This document shows, piece after piece, positions 8,818-18,098 of a stretch of 64,000 bases of DNA (positions are counted from its first letter, which is position 1; each line of letters starts with the position of its first letter). Source of the stretch: Ruminococcus bromii (GTDB taxonomy: Bacteria; Bacillota; Clostridia; Oscillospirales; Acutalibacteraceae). A program made the translations under genes and the position numbers. The stretch is from NCBI RefSeq assembly GCF_002834225.1, contig NZ_NNSR01000073.1, forward strand, positions 184,826-248,825. The letters are read 5' to 3'. A model generated the notes under the pieces. The model did no database searches. It was not told the DNA's origin and saw only the letters and a program-made list of their open reading frames with translations.

Positions 8818-10163
8818 TGAAAAAAGCAATTTCTTTTGCATTGTGCCTTCTTATGGCAGGCACAGTACTTACGGCGTGTTCAAATCCCGATGAATTTTCG
8901 GACAGCGAAAATCTTTCGCTTAAGTACACACGCTCCGACAAAACCGATGATACATTCAATTATGCAGACGGTGCCGACACCGCCCCGTCATCATATGATA
9001 CCTATTCCGCAAAAATAACCGATTTTGAACTCAGGCTTTTCAGAAACCGTCACAAAAGCGGTTCATATGTATTTTGCCCCGCAAATGCGGTGCTTAATCT
9101 TGAAACGGTGGCTAACGGTGCGTCGGGCGATACTCAGGAGGAAATCACAAATGCACTTTGCAGCGGCGTGACGCTTGAAAATATGAACCAATGCGCGTCA
9201 TATTTTGCAAGCCGCATTCAGTCTGTCGCATCATCCGACAAATCCCCCGAAAGTTCGCAGAGCTCGGAAAATGATACGGAAAAGAACGGTGCTAAGAATT
9301 TTGTAAAGCTCTCAAACTCAGTTATCTCAAATGACAATGCCGACATTATGACAGGCTTTTTGCAGACAACAAAGGATTATTATGATACGGATGTTCTGCG
9401 TTTTGATTATGCAAGCGATGACGCTCTTAAAAAGCTTGACAAAAAATATGCCGATTTCACAAACAGCGGTTCTGTTTTTAAAAATCTTGACGCAAAGCAG
9501 AGCGTAATTTCGCTTTCTGCGGCAGATATCTGTGACAGATGGCTTAATCCTTATGCACAGACCGACCTTGAAAAGGGCAAGTTTAAGTCGGCTGACGGTG
9601 AAAAAGAGGTTACATATATGACCTCAAACGAAACATATATGAAGTCAAACAAGGCAACTGCCGTTATGAAATATTTTTCGCAGACGCCTCTGAAAATGAT
9701 GATTGTTATGCCGAACGAAGGTGTTTCGCTTGATGATTACGCAACCGATTTTACAAGCCTTGAGTACACAACATTGCTTGACAGCGTTGATGTAACCAAA
9801 ACAGCCAAGGCAAAAATCCCTGAATTTTCAGTTGACGGAAGCAAATCCGCAGAGGATGTAACGCAGATTGTTGAAAAAAGCGGAATCAATTCATCGTTCA
9901 CGGCTGACCGTTCAAGCTATAAAAACCTGAGCCGTTCCGATGATATTGCGTTCAGCGCAATGTATGACATCGCTCCGTCGCTCTCAATCAATGCCGGCGG
10001 AATCGGCGGTATGCAGTCAAACGGCGATAAGGCAGAGCTTGAAAAAAGAATACAAAAGCTCGCCGACACGGATGTTACGGTAGAATTTAACCGTCCGTTT
10101 ATGTTCGTTATCCTCGATAACGAAAGCGATATCCCGTTGTATATGGGAACATACACAGGCTGA
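8814..10163 (+). CDS. Serpin-like lipoprotein
   Basis: A secreted lipoprotein (lipobox LTAC, acylated Cys22) with a Ser/Asp-rich linker and then a serpin fold. Serpin signs are FCPANAVLNLETVANGASGDT near residue 85, the helix-rich core, KMMIVMPNEG, and the C-terminal FNRPFMFVILDNESDIPLYMG, which matches the breach strand. Serpins trap serine or cysteine proteases by loop insertion. The reactive-loop region reads SLSINAGGIGG without the usual hinge Glu and Ala run, so inhibition is uncertain. A Ser/Glu-rich insertion sits near residues 140-165. The ATGA overlap with the glycolipid synthase and a GGAGG site upstream indicate co-expression. In gut bacteria such proteins can protect against host or community proteases. 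Confidence 0.85.
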   Translation: MMKKAISFALCLLMAGTVLTACSNPDEFSDSENLSLKYTRSDKTDDTFNYADGADTAPSSYDTYSAKITDFELRLFRNRHKSGSYVFCPANAVLNLETVANGASGDTQEEITNALCSGVTLENMNQCASYFASRIQSVASSDKSPESSQSSENDTEKNGAKNFVKLSNSVISNDNADIMTGFLQTTKDYYDTDVLRFDYASDDALKKLDKKYADFTNSGSVFKNLDAKQSVISLSAADICDRWLNPYAQTDLEKGKFKSADGEKEVTYMTSNETYMKSNKATAVMKYFSQTPLKMMIVMPNEGVSLDDYATDFTSLEYTTLLDSVDVTKTAKAKIPEFSVDGSKSAEDVTQIVEKSGINSSFTADRSSYKNLSRSDDIAFSAMYDIAPSLSINAGGIGGMQSNGDKAELEKRIQKLADTDVTVEFNRPFMFVILDNESDIPLYMGTYTG

Positions 10164-10207
10164 CTTTGTCAGCGGTGAAGAGTGAAAAGTGAATAGTTAA
10201 AAGTTAT

Positions 10208-10252
10208 GGTCGGGCAGACAGTTTGCAAAACGCAAAGCAAGGTTGCCCGACC
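10208..10252 (+). terminator. Terminator hairpin belonging to a dispersed repeat family
   Basis: Perfect arms GGTCGGGCA (10208-10216) and TGCCCGACC (10244-10252) are followed by GTTTGTTTTTTA. The loop contains AGACAGTTTGCAAAA, nearly the same as the hairpin at 62444-62487. It ends the serpin operon. The rest of the 264-bp gap to the WYL gene has an isolated TATAAT at 10384-10389 but no good -35 box. Confidence 0.75.
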
Positions 10253-10427
10253 GTTTGTTTTTTACGAAAGCCGCAGACCGTTTGTGTGAGCCGTATTCTC
10301 TTATACGGTATTACAATCATTTTTAAAAAGTGATAATTGTAAAAAATATTCAAAAGCATATGGAATTTGAATTGAAAATTTGATATAATGAACACATATT
10401 GTTAATCTTTTAAAGGGGGACGGTATC

Positions 10428-11429
10428 GTGTCGAGAAATCCAATGCAAAAACAAAAGCTCTTGTATCTGCGCAAAATTATGCTTGAAAAAACAGACGAAA
10501 ACCACGGCTTGACCTCAAGCGAAATACTCGCGGAGCTTGCGTCCTACGGAATACAGGCCGAGCGAAAAAGTCTTTACGACGATTTGCAGGTGCTTGAAAA
10601 GTTCGGTATGGATATTTGTAAAACAAAATCCTCAACCGTGAAATATTATGTCGGAAGCAGAGATTTTGAACTTCCCGAATTAAAACTTCTTGTTGACGCA
10701 ATTCAAAGCTCAAAGTTTATCACCGAGAAAAAGAGCTTTTCGCTGATTCACAAGATTGAGGGCCTTGCCAGTGTTTATGAGGGCAAGGAGCTGCAGCGTC
10801 AGGTGGTTATTTCAAACCGAGTCAAAACCATGAACGAACGAATTTATTATTCGGTTGACAAAATTCAGAATGCAATAGCACTCAACCGCAAAATCTCGTT
10901 CAAATACTACCGTTGGGAACTCGATTTTTCGGGAACGGAGCGAATTGTTAAGCGCGAAAAAATCAGGGACGGCGGATACACGGCATCACCGTGGGCGCTG
11001 TGCTGGGATGATGAGAATTACTATCTCATTGCCTATGACACCTGTGCCGACAGTATAAAGCATTACCGTGTTGACAAAATGGACGATATTGAGGTGCTTG
11101 ACGATGAGCGTGACGGGGGAAAGACCTTTGAAAAATTTGATCCTGCAGATTATTCAAAGGGCGTTTTTTCAATGTTCGGCGGTGAAAAAGCTACGGTTAA
11201 GCTGTCGGTTGACAATGATTGCATAGGTGTTATTGTTGACAGGTTCGGCAGAGATATTTTTGTTACAAAGGAAAGCGACACAACATTCGGTGTATCGGTT
11301 GATATTATGACAAGCAAACAGTTCTACGCTTGGGTATTCGGTCTTGGCGGAAAGGTCAGAATTATATCACCGCAAAATGTTGTTGATGAATTTAAAAAAC
11401 AGCTTGAAAATGTAAATGAATCATTTTAA
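10428..11429 (+). CDS. WYL-domain transcriptional regulator
   Basis: A 333-residue DNA-binding regulator. The N-terminal winged HTH (about residues 5-75, HGLTSSEILAEL...YDDLQVLEKFG) is DeoR/HTH_11-like. The WYL domain (about 140-320) contains YRWELDFSG, ASPWALCWDDENYYLIAY and IKHYRVDKMDDI; the Trp-Tyr-Leu signature appears in the form ENYYLIAYD. WYL domains bind nucleic acid or nucleotide ligands. GTG start with GGGGGA 7 nt upstream. It is monocistronic and its target cannot be inferred from neighbours. Confidence 0.88.
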   Translation: MSRNPMQKQKLLYLRKIMLEKTDENHGLTSSEILAELASYGIQAERKSLYDDLQVLEKFGMDICKTKSSTVKYYVGSRDFELPELKLLVDAIQSSKFITEKKSFSLIHKIEGLASVYEGKELQRQVVISNRVKTMNERIYYSVDKIQNAIALNRKISFKYYRWELDFSGTERIVKREKIRDGGYTASPWALCWDDENYYLIAYDTCADSIKHYRVDKMDDIEVLDDERDGGKTFEKFDPADYSKGVFSMFGGEKATVKLSVDNDCIGVIVDRFGRDIFVTKESDTTFGVSVDIMTSKQFYAWVFGLGGKVRIISPQNVVDEFKKQLENVNESF

Positions 11430-11634
11430 TTGCCGTATGATTGGCAACATTTCATATTAAAATCGTTAAATAATAATGTCTGATTCGGAAACAATCATAA
11501 CAATTATCAGTAGAAAAATTGATACATTATTGCGTAGAATAAAAAATCAATTAACATACAGCAGACAGCGGAATATTTAAAATTTGCACTAATTGCAGTT
11601 TATACATTTATTTTTTGCTCATTTGTCGTAATTA

Positions 11635-11663
11635 TTGACTTTATTGTGCATAAAGTCTATTAT
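11635..11663 (+). promoter_or_regulatory. SigmaA promoter of the AraC-family gene
   Basis: TTGACT (11635-11640), 17-bp spacer, TATTAT (11658-11663), 79 bp before the start codon. The remainder of the 313-bp gap 11430-11742 is very AT-rich and I see nothing else in it. Confidence 0.75.
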
Positions 11664-11742
11664 ATTGTTGCAGTGATTATTTGTGTTGTTTTCAGACACA
11701 AAATGTTTGAAGACATAATTTTTTAGAATCGGGGTTATTATT

Positions 11743-12603
11743 ATGAATTTTGATTTCTTGCGTTCGGCAACCGCATCCAGTTCAGCTTACAGAGTAGTCT
11801 GCGGTGAAATGATTATTGACAGCAATATGTGGAATGTTCACAACGAGGTTCTTGTGGCTGTTGTAAGGGACGGCTATATGACCGTTGAAATGGGTGCTGA
11901 CACTTATTCGCTCTCAACAGGCGACATTTACTTTATTTCACCTAATCAGAGATATAAGATAAACAACACAGGCAACGCAAGGGTTGAGGTTGTCCTTCTC
12001 AACCTTTCAAATCCCGCGTCACTTACTCAGGAATTTATTCCGCAGAGCCTCATCAGAGGTCTTGTAACAGGCAACTGTACTCACTTTGCAAAGATTCCGA
12101 GGGGCGACTACCGTTACAACAACCTTATTGACGATATTAACACAGTTATTACTGCCGAGAATGAAAAGCATGAGTATTTTCAGATTCTTGTTCACGGCAA
12201 AATGTACGATATTTTCTACATTCTTTTCTCATCCGGTCTTGTGAAAATTTGTGATGTTGAAGCTCAGGGCAAAAAGTACCGTGCTCTTCGCAGAATTACA
12301 GAGTATATCAACAACAATTTCTGCGACAGTATCACTCTTGATACAATAGCACAGACAACAGGTCTTAGCCGTTACTATGTATCACACCTCTTCAAGGAGC
12401 TTATGAATACAACATTTGTAAACTACCTCAATGAGCTTAGACTCACAAGAGCGGCAATGCTTCTTACAACAACAGACACTCCCGTCATAGAAATTGCAGG
12501 AATGTCGGGCTTTAACAACATCTCAAATTTCAACAGAGCATTCAAAATGTACTACGATACAACACCGTCAAAGTACAGAAGAGCTGAGAAACAGTCAGTA
12601 TAA
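11743..12603 (+). CDS. AraC-family transcriptional regulator
   Basis: A 286-residue regulator with an N-terminal cupin-like sensing domain (about residues 20-110, including YFISPNQRYKI) and a C-terminal double HTH (about 185-283) with ITLDTIAQTTGLSRYYVSHLF and VIEIAGMSGFNNISNFNRAF. This layout is typical of sugar-responsive AraC proteins. The ligand is unknown. It has its own promoter and ends in a hairpin of the dispersed palindrome family, so it is a single-gene unit. The neighbouring cell-wall and translation genes do not reveal its target. The nearest carbohydrate genes begin at 20 kb on the same strand. Confidence 0.88.
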   Translation: MNFDFLRSATASSSAYRVVCGEMIIDSNMWNVHNEVLVAVVRDGYMTVEMGADTYSLSTGDIYFISPNQRYKINNTGNARVEVVLLNLSNPASLTQEFIPQSLIRGLVTGNCTHFAKIPRGDYRYNNLIDDINTVITAENEKHEYFQILVHGKMYDIFYILFSSGLVKICDVEAQGKKYRALRRITEYINNNFCDSITLDTIAQTTGLSRYYVSHLFKELMNTTFVNYLNELRLTRAAMLLTTTDTPVIEIAGMSGFNNISNFNRAFKMYYDTTPSKYRRAEKQSV

Positions 12604-12626
12604 ACAGATATTTTTACAGTAAAAAG

Positions 12627-12668
12627 GGCTGCGAAGAACGAAGTCTTAAGCTTCATTTCTTCACAGCC
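12627..12668. repeat. Dispersed palindromic repeat, copy A, acting as end-of-gene hairpin
   Basis: Starts GGCTGCGAAGAACGAAG and ends CTTCATTTCTTCACAGCC; the arms pair over about 16 bp around a TCTTAAG-type loop. The same element is found at 26094-26139 and 59443-59484 with only a few changes. This copy lies 23 bp after the AraC stop. There is no T-run immediately after it, unlike the other two copies. Confidence 0.8.
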
Positions 12669-12741
12669 TGACTTATTTTGCGAAGCACGGCGAATTTATA
12701 AAATTTAAACATAAGAATATATATAAATAAACCGCAAAAAG

Positions 12742-12773
12742 GCACATAACCGTCATCGTTTTCGATTATGTGC
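12742..12773 (+). terminator. Second hairpin in the gap before the SleB-like gene
   Basis: GCACATAA (12742-12749) and TTATGTGC (12766-12773) followed by TTTCTTG. It could be a backup terminator. Apart from this, the repeat at 12627 and the promoter at 12890, the 383-bp gap holds nothing I recognise. Confidence 0.5.
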
Positions 12774-12889
12774 TTTCTTGCTTTTGTTGGGCTGTTTTTC
12801 GCGCTCCCCCTTTTGCTTTATAGGTAATATTTTACCTTCTTCGGTAGTATTGTTTAAAAAAGGCAGTCCATTTTTGTAGAGTTCCCAAG

Positions 12890-12918
12890 TTGAAAACAAC
12901 CGTGTACAGTGGTATAAT
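12890..12918 (+). promoter_or_regulatory. SigmaA promoter of the SleB-like gene
   Basis: TTGAAA (12890-12895), 17-bp spacer, TATAAT (12913-12918) preceded by TGG (extended -10). Confidence 0.8.
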
Positions 12919-12986
12919 TAAGGCGTGTGTAATATTTACTGCACATAAATTGTTTGTGTTTAGAAGTATTAAACGGCGGTGAAACG

Positions 12987-13793
12987 ATGAAGTTTTTTAA
13001 TAAAAATGTCAACAAAGTTTTGTCGGTTGTTCTTGTTGTGATTTCCGTTTTGGTAGTACTGCAGTTTGTCTGCTCAAACGGAACGCTTAATGCAGGCGAA
13101 ACTCCAAGAGAGTCGGCAATGGCAAGGGTTAATCCAAATATTCAGAGGATTATGCCTACAACGGCGGTTCCTGCAACAGTTCCCGTTGAAACAACCACAG
13201 CAAAGCCAAAGGCTGTAACTCAGCCGGCAACAAAAGCCACCAAGGCGACCAAAGCGACTAAAGCAACAAAGGCTGCCAAGGCTACAACTCAGCCAATTAC
13301 TACTGAGGCGGCAACGGTTCCGTTTGCAACCGCAATTCCGCCCAAAGAACCTGTTGACTATCAGTCACAATGGGACGCAGGTTATCTTGTTGCGATTGAT
13401 AATCCGGACAAAACCTATGAATGTGCAAAGGTTACTCTAACAGATGAGGACAGAGATTTGCTTGAAAGGCTCTGTATGGGTGAGTTCGGCTCGGGAGGTT
13501 TTATCGGTGCGGCGCTTATTGCACAGTCTGTAAAGGACGCAATGTGCTTTGACGGCTACCCGACTGTTGAATCGGTAATTAAAAACTGTCATTACACAGG
13601 CAGTACCAAAATCGGTACTAACGAGGCTTGTATTCAGGCGGTAAGTTATATTTTTGATGAGAACAAAGACGCGGTTCAGCACCGCATTATGTATATGTAT
13701 AATCCCGATATGGTTCAAAGTGCCTTCCATGAAAGCCAGAACTATATTTTGACATATCAGACCGTCAGATTTTTTGACAGATGGGGATATTGA
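12987..13793 (+). CDS. Secreted or membrane-anchored SleB/CwlJ-like cell-wall hydrolase
   Basis: A 268-residue protein with an uncleaved signal or anchor near residues 8-30 (VLSVVLVVISVLVVLQFV). A Thr/Ala/Lys/Pro-rich linker follows (about 50-115) with tandem KAT units. The C-terminal domain of about 125 residues begins LLERLCMGEFGSGGFIGAALIAQS and ends FHESQNYILTYQTVRFFDRW. The Glu in the first motif and the closing HxxQ...F pattern resemble SleB/CwlJ-type hydrolases that cleave spore cortex or wall peptidoglycan, but the match is remote. Start ATG 12987 has GGCGGTG 5 nt upstream; an earlier in-frame ATG at 12954 does not. It is followed 143 bp later by gltX. Confidence 0.6.
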   Translation: MKFFNKNVNKVLSVVLVVISVLVVLQFVCSNGTLNAGETPRESAMARVNPNIQRIMPTTAVPATVPVETTTAKPKAVTQPATKATKATKATKATKAAKATTQPITTEAATVPFATAIPPKEPVDYQSQWDAGYLVAIDNPDKTYECAKVTLTDEDRDLLERLCMGEFGSGGFIGAALIAQSVKDAMCFDGYPTVESVIKNCHYTGSTKIGTNEACIQAVSYIFDENKDAVQHRIMYMYNPDMVQSAFHESQNYILTYQTVRFFDRWGY

Positions 13794-13822
13794 CGGAGGC
13801 TGTTGACTGCACCCATACAGAC

Positions 13823-13851
13823 TTGAAACAGTGTGAAAAATATGATATAAT
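13823..13851 (+). promoter_or_regulatory. SigmaA promoter of gltX-glnS
   Basis: TTGAAA (13823-13828), 17-bp spacer ending TGA (extended -10), TATAAT (13846-13851). It lies 85 bp upstream of the gltX start. Confidence 0.8.
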
Positions 13852-13936
13852 AAGCCGTATATATGTGGCAATTGTGCTGTGGGTGAAAAATGCGCCGATC
13901 GGCACACTAAAACATAAGTTTCGGAGGGATATTATT

Positions 13937-15394
13937 ATGGCTGAAAAAACTGTCCGTACACGATATGCACCAAGCCCGACAGGTTTTATGCATGTCGGCA
14001 ACCTGCGTACTGCTCTTTATGAGTACCTCGTTGCAAAATCACAAAACGGTAAATTTGTTCTCAGAATTGAAGATACCGACCGTGAACGCCTTGTTGAGGG
14101 TGCGGTTGATGTTATATACGATACAATGAAGCTTGCAGGACTTAAACACGATGAAGGTCCCGATATCGGCGGCGATTTCGGTCCTTATGTTCAGTCCGAA
14201 AGAAAGGATATGTACCTTCCTTATGCCGAGCAGCTCATCAAAGAGGGCAAGGCTTACCGTTGTTTCTGCACAAAGGAAAGACTTGAAAAGTTACAGGAGG
14301 ACAGCGTTGGCGGCGGTTATGACAGACATTGCCGCAATCTTCCGCAGGAAGAAATCGACAGACTTCTTGCCGAGGGTATACCTTATGTAATTCGCCAGAA
14401 AATGCCGATTGAGGGCAGTACAACCTTTACAGACGCGGTTTTCGGTGAAATCACAGTTGAAAACAGCGAGCTTCAGGATCAGATTCTCATTAAGACTGAC
14501 GGCTACCCGACATACAACTTTGCAAATGTAATTGACGACCACACAATGGGCATTACTCATGTTGTCCGCGGTTGTGAATATTTAAGCTCCACACCGAAAT
14601 ATAATCTTCTTTATGAGGCATTCGGCTGGGAAATTCCGACATATATCCACCTTCCGCTCATTATGGGCAAGGACGCCGACGGCAATGTTTCAAAGCTTTC
14701 AAAGCGTCACGGTGCAACAGGCTTCTATGACCTCATTAACGAGGGCTACCTTCCGCAGGCAATCATCAACTATATTGCACTTCTCGGCTGGTGTCCAAAG
14801 GATAATCAGGAAATTTTTACTCTTGCAGAACTTGAAAAAGAGTTTGATGTAAGCGGTATCAGCAAGTCACCGTCAATTTTTGACTATGACAAGCTTTCAT
14901 GGTTCAACGGTGAGTATTTAAAGGCTATGACTCCCGAAGAATTTACGGATGTTTGTATGCCATACTATAAGAAAGTTTTCGGTGACAGAGAAATGCCTTT
15001 TGAGAAGTTTGCCGAAATTCTTCAGAAAAGAACTACAAAGCTTACGGATATTCCCGAAATGCTAGGTTTCTTTGCAGAACTTCCCGAATATGACAAGGAG
15101 CTTTTCGTAAATAAGAAGAGCAAGACTAATCTTGAAAACGCTCCCGTTGTATTGCGTGAGGCCTACGAAAGATTAAAGGCTCTGCCGACATGGGACAACA
15201 CTTCAATTCACGATTGCCTCATCAATATGGCAGTTGAAAAAGAGCTTAAAAACGGCACTGTTATGTGGCCTGTAAGAATTGCCGCGGCAGGCAAGACAGT
15301 AACTCCGGGCGGTGCTGTTGAAATTCTTGACATTCTCGGAAGAGAAGAGTCGCTCAGAAGACTTGAAATCGGTCTTGAAAAGCTCGGTGCATAA
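13937..15394 (+). CDS. gltX: Glutamyl-tRNA synthetase
   Basis: Charges tRNA-Glu with glutamate. A class I synthetase of 485 residues with the signature [20 protein letters not shown] (HVGN variant of HIGH) and the KLSKRHGA form of KMSKS. ATG 13937 has CGGAGGG 8 nt upstream; a longer in-frame start at 13781 would overlap the previous gene and lacks resemblance to the family. It is followed after 25 bp by glnS, which fits one transcription unit for glutamate and glutamine charging. With GlnRS present, GltX may be discriminating (charging tRNA-Glu only), but specificity cannot be proven by eye. Confidence 0.96.
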   Translation: MAEKTVRTRYAPSPTGFMHVGNLRTALYEYLVAKSQNGKFVLRIEDTDRERLVEGAVDVIYDTMKLAGLKHDEGPDIGGDFGPYVQSERKDMYLPYAEQLIKEGKAYRCFCTKERLEKLQEDSVGGGYDRHCRNLPQEEIDRLLAEGIPYVIRQKMPIEGSTTFTDAVFGEITVENSELQDQILIKTDGYPTYNFANVIDDHTMGITHVVRGCEYLSSTPKYNLLYEAFGWEIPTYIHLPLIMGKDADGNVSKLSKRHGATGFYDLINEGYLPQAIINYIALLGWCPKDNQEIFTLAELEKEFDVSGISKSPSIFDYDKLSWFNGEYLKAMTPEEFTDVCMPYYKKVFGDREMPFEKFAEILQKRTTKLTDIPEMLGFFAELPEYDKELFVNKKSKTNLENAPVVLREAYERLKALPTWDNTSIHDCLINMAVEKELKNGTVMWPVRIAAAGKTVTPGGAVEILDILGREESLRRLEIGLEKLGA

Positions 15395-15419
15395 TTCTAC
15401 TGACGGAGGTACACGGCAA

Positions 15420-17111
15420 ATGGCTGATGAAATAAAGAATGTTGAGGGTGACGCTGCCGTTCAGGGCAACTTCATCTGGGATTTTATAAAAGAGGATACT
15501 GCCGAGGGCGGAAGATTTGAGGGTAAAAAGGTTCACACCCGTTTTCCTCCCGAACCGAACGGCTATCTTCACATAGGTCATGCAAAGGCTCTTTGCATTG
15601 ACTTTGGTACTGCCGAGCATTTCGGCGGAATCTGCAATCTTCGTATGGACGATACCAACCCTACAAAGGAAGATGTAGAATATATTGACGCTATCAAAGA
15701 GGATATCAAGTGGCTCGGTTACGATTGGGACGACAGATTTTTCTATGCATCACAGTATTTTGATCAGATGTATGAATTTGCCGTTGAGCTTATCAAAAAG
15801 GGACTTGCATATGTTTGTGAGCTTACTCCCGATAAGGTGAGAGAATACAGAGGCGACACACAGACTCCTGCAAAGAGTCCGTACCGTGACCGTCCTATAG
15901 AAGAAAGCCTTGATTTGTTTGAGAGAATGAAAAACGGCGAATTTGAGGACGGCAAAATGACTCTCCGTGCAAAGATTGACCTTGCGTCGGGTAACTTTAA
16001 TATGCGTGATCCTGTTATCTACAGAATTAACAGACTCAAGCATCACAGAACAGGCGACAAGTGGTGCATTTACCCTATGTATGACTTTGCTCACCCGATT
16101 GAGGATGCTCTTGAGGGCATTACGCACAGCCTTTGTTCACTTGAATTTGAGGCTCACCGTCCGCTTTATGACTGGGTAATTAACAATATTTCCGTTCCGT
16201 GCAAGCCAAGACAGATTGAATTTGCAAGACTCGGAATTAACAACACGGTAATGTCGAAGAGAAAGCTCCGTGAACTCGTTGAAAAGAACTATGTAAGCGG
16301 CTGGGACGATCCGAGAATGCCCACACTCTGCGGACTTCGCAGAAGGGGTTACACACCAAAGTCAATTCGTTCGTTCATTGAGCAGATTGGTGTTTCAAAG
16401 GTTAATTCAATTGTTGAATACGGCTTTCTTGAGCATTGTCTGCGTGATGACCTTAACGAAACAGCAGAGCGTACAATGTGCGTTTTAAAGCCTGTTAAGC
16501 TTGTTATTACAAACTATCCCGAGGGACAGAGCGAAGAATTTGAGGTTGAGAACAACCCGAACCGTCCCGAGGACGGCACAAGAAAGGTTACTTTCAGCCG
16601 TGAGCTTTATATTGAAGAAACCGACTTTATGGAAGAACCCGTAAAGAAGTATCAGCGCCTTTATCCCGGCAACGAGGTAAGAATCAAGTCTGCATACATC
16701 GTAAAATGCACAGGCTGCAAAAAGGATGAAAACGGCAATGTTGTTGAGGTTTATGCAGAGTATGATCCCGAAACAAAGGGCGGAAATACTCCCGACGGCA
16801 GAAAGGTAAGAGGCACAATCCATTGGGTTGACGCTAACAACTGTCTTGATGCGGAAGTAAGACTTTACGATAACCTCTTTACGGTTCCGGACCCCGATAC
16901 AGGCGACAGAAACTTCCTCGATTATCTTAACGAAAATTCACTTGAAGTTCTCACAGGCTGTAAGGCTGAAAAGAATATTGCAGGTGCAAAGGCTCCGAAA
17001 AGCTATCAGTTTATGCGCCACGGCTATTTCTGCATTGACAACAAGGACAGCTCACCCGAACACCTTGTATTCAACCGCAGCGTAAGCCTTAAAGACAGTT
17101 TTAAGAAGTAA
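15420..17111 (+). CDS. glnS: Glutaminyl-tRNA synthetase
   Basis: Charges tRNA-Gln directly with glutamine. The 563-residue class I enzyme has [19 protein letters not shown] (HIGH), [10 protein letters not shown] (amino-acid pocket), VMSKRKL (KMSKS) and a C-terminal beta-barrel anticodon-binding domain. ATG 15420 has GGAGG 10 nt upstream. Direct GlnRS charging is less common in Firmicutes, where the transamidation route through GatCAB is usual, but it is well represented in Clostridia. It is cotranscribed with gltX and ends at a strong terminator. Confidence 0.96.
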   Translation: MADEIKNVEGDAAVQGNFIWDFIKEDTAEGGRFEGKKVHTRFPPEPNGYLHIGHAKALCIDFGTAEHFGGICNLRMDDTNPTKEDVEYIDAIKEDIKWLGYDWDDRFFYASQYFDQMYEFAVELIKKGLAYVCELTPDKVREYRGDTQTPAKSPYRDRPIEESLDLFERMKNGEFEDGKMTLRAKIDLASGNFNMRDPVIYRINRLKHHRTGDKWCIYPMYDFAHPIEDALEGITHSLCSLEFEAHRPLYDWVINNISVPCKPRQIEFARLGINNTVMSKRKLRELVEKNYVSGWDDPRMPTLCGLRRRGYTPKSIRSFIEQIGVSKVNSIVEYGFLEHCLRDDLNETAERTMCVLKPVKLVITNYPEGQSEEFEVENNPNRPEDGTRKVTFSRELYIEETDFMEEPVKKYQRLYPGNEVRIKSAYIVKCTGCKKDENGNVVEVYAEYDPETKGGNTPDGRKVRGTIHWVDANNCLDAEVRLYDNLFTVPDPDTGDRNFLDYLNENSLEVLTGCKAEKNIAGAKAPKSYQFMRHGYFCIDNKDSSPEHLVFNRSVSLKDSFKK

Positions 17112-17121
17112 AATAAACAAA

Positions 17122-17152
17122 GGGCGGTCTTTTCTTTGACCGCCCGCTTTAA
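17122..17152 (+). terminator. Intrinsic terminator after glnS
   Basis: GGGCGGTC (17122-17129) and GACCGCCC (17138-17145) followed by GCTTTAAT. Confidence 0.85.
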
Positions 17153-17280
17153 TAGGAATTTGTGTTCATTAAATATGTTTTGATGTAATCAATAATATGT
17201 TTAAATTTGCACACAATGTGTTCAATCGTGTGCAATACACACGAACGGGCGGATGATAACCGCCCCTACCGGGTATTAAT

Positions 17281-18021
17281 ATGATGAAAAAAATACTTGT
17301 AACAGGTGCGTCCGGCGGAATCGGTTCGCAGACTGCTGTCGCTTTTGCAAAATGCGGTTGCGATGTTGCGTTGCATTACTCGAAAAATTCCGAAAAAGCC
17401 GAAAGCCTTGCCGAAAAGCTTACAAATGAATACGGCATAAATGCCTTTGCTGTTCAGGCAGATGTTTCCGATTATGAAAGCGTTTGCAAAATGTTTGACA
17501 AAATCGACAGCCGTTTCGGTAACCTCGATGTGCTTATCAACAATGCGGGAATTGCACAGCAAAAGCTGTTTACCGACATAACTCCCGATGAATGGAAGAA
17601 AATGACGGGAGTTAACCTTGACGGTGTTTTCTACTGCTCGCAACAGGCACTCAAAAGATATATGATTAAAAACCACGGCGGTGTTATTCTCAATATCAGC
17701 TCAATGTGGGGACAGGTCGGTGCGTCTTGTGAGGTACATTACAGTGCGTCAAAGGCGGGTGTAATCGGACTTACCAAAGGTCTTGCCAAGGAGGTCGGTC
17801 TGTCGGGAGTGCGTGTCAACTGTATTTGTCCCGGTGTGATTATGACCGATATGATGAAAGGCTTTGATGAGCAGACCGTACAGGAGCTTAAAGAGGAAAC
17901 TCCGCTTAATATGCTCGGTATGCCCGATGATATTGCAGAAACTGCTGTGTTTCTCTGCAGCGACAGGGCAAGGTTCATCACGGGACAGATTGTCGGTGTA
18001 AACGGTGGAATGATTATTTAA
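17281..18021 (+). CDS. Short-chain dehydrogenase/reductase, FabG-like
   Basis: An NAD(P)H-dependent SDR of 246 residues. It shows TGASGGIG (nucleotide loop), NNAG, the catalytic Ser (ISSMWG) and YSASKAG (Tyr-x-x-x-Lys), and the closing VNGGMII. It most resembles 3-oxoacyl-ACP reductase (FabG), but standing alone outside a fab cluster it could reduce another keto substrate. There is no clear ribosome site: the bases before ATG are CCTACCGGGTATTAAT, the edge of a short GGGCGGATGATAACCGCCC palindrome typical of dispersed repeats. The repeat may have displaced the original leader. It is convergent with murE and shares a bidirectional terminator. Confidence 0.88.
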   Translation: MMKKILVTGASGGIGSQTAVAFAKCGCDVALHYSKNSEKAESLAEKLTNEYGINAFAVQADVSDYESVCKMFDKIDSRFGNLDVLINNAGIAQQKLFTDITPDEWKKMTGVNLDGVFYCSQQALKRYMIKNHGGVILNISSMWGQVGASCEVHYSASKAGVIGLTKGLAKEVGLSGVRVNCICPGVIMTDMMKGFDEQTVQELKEETPLNMLGMPDDIAETAVFLCSDRARFITGQIVGVNGGMII

Positions 18022-18041
18022 CTTAATAAGAGTATGAAAAA

Positions 18042-18073
18042 ACGGTCGGAATTTGATTTCCGACCGTGATTTT
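18042..18073. terminator. Bidirectional terminator between fabG-like gene and murE
   Basis: Perfect 10-bp arms ACGGTCGGAA (18042-18051) and TTCCGACCGT (18058-18067), with GATTTTTTAC on the plus side and TTTTTTC on the minus side. Confidence 0.9.
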
Positions 18074-18098
18074 TTACTGTATTTATATGTTTATGGGT

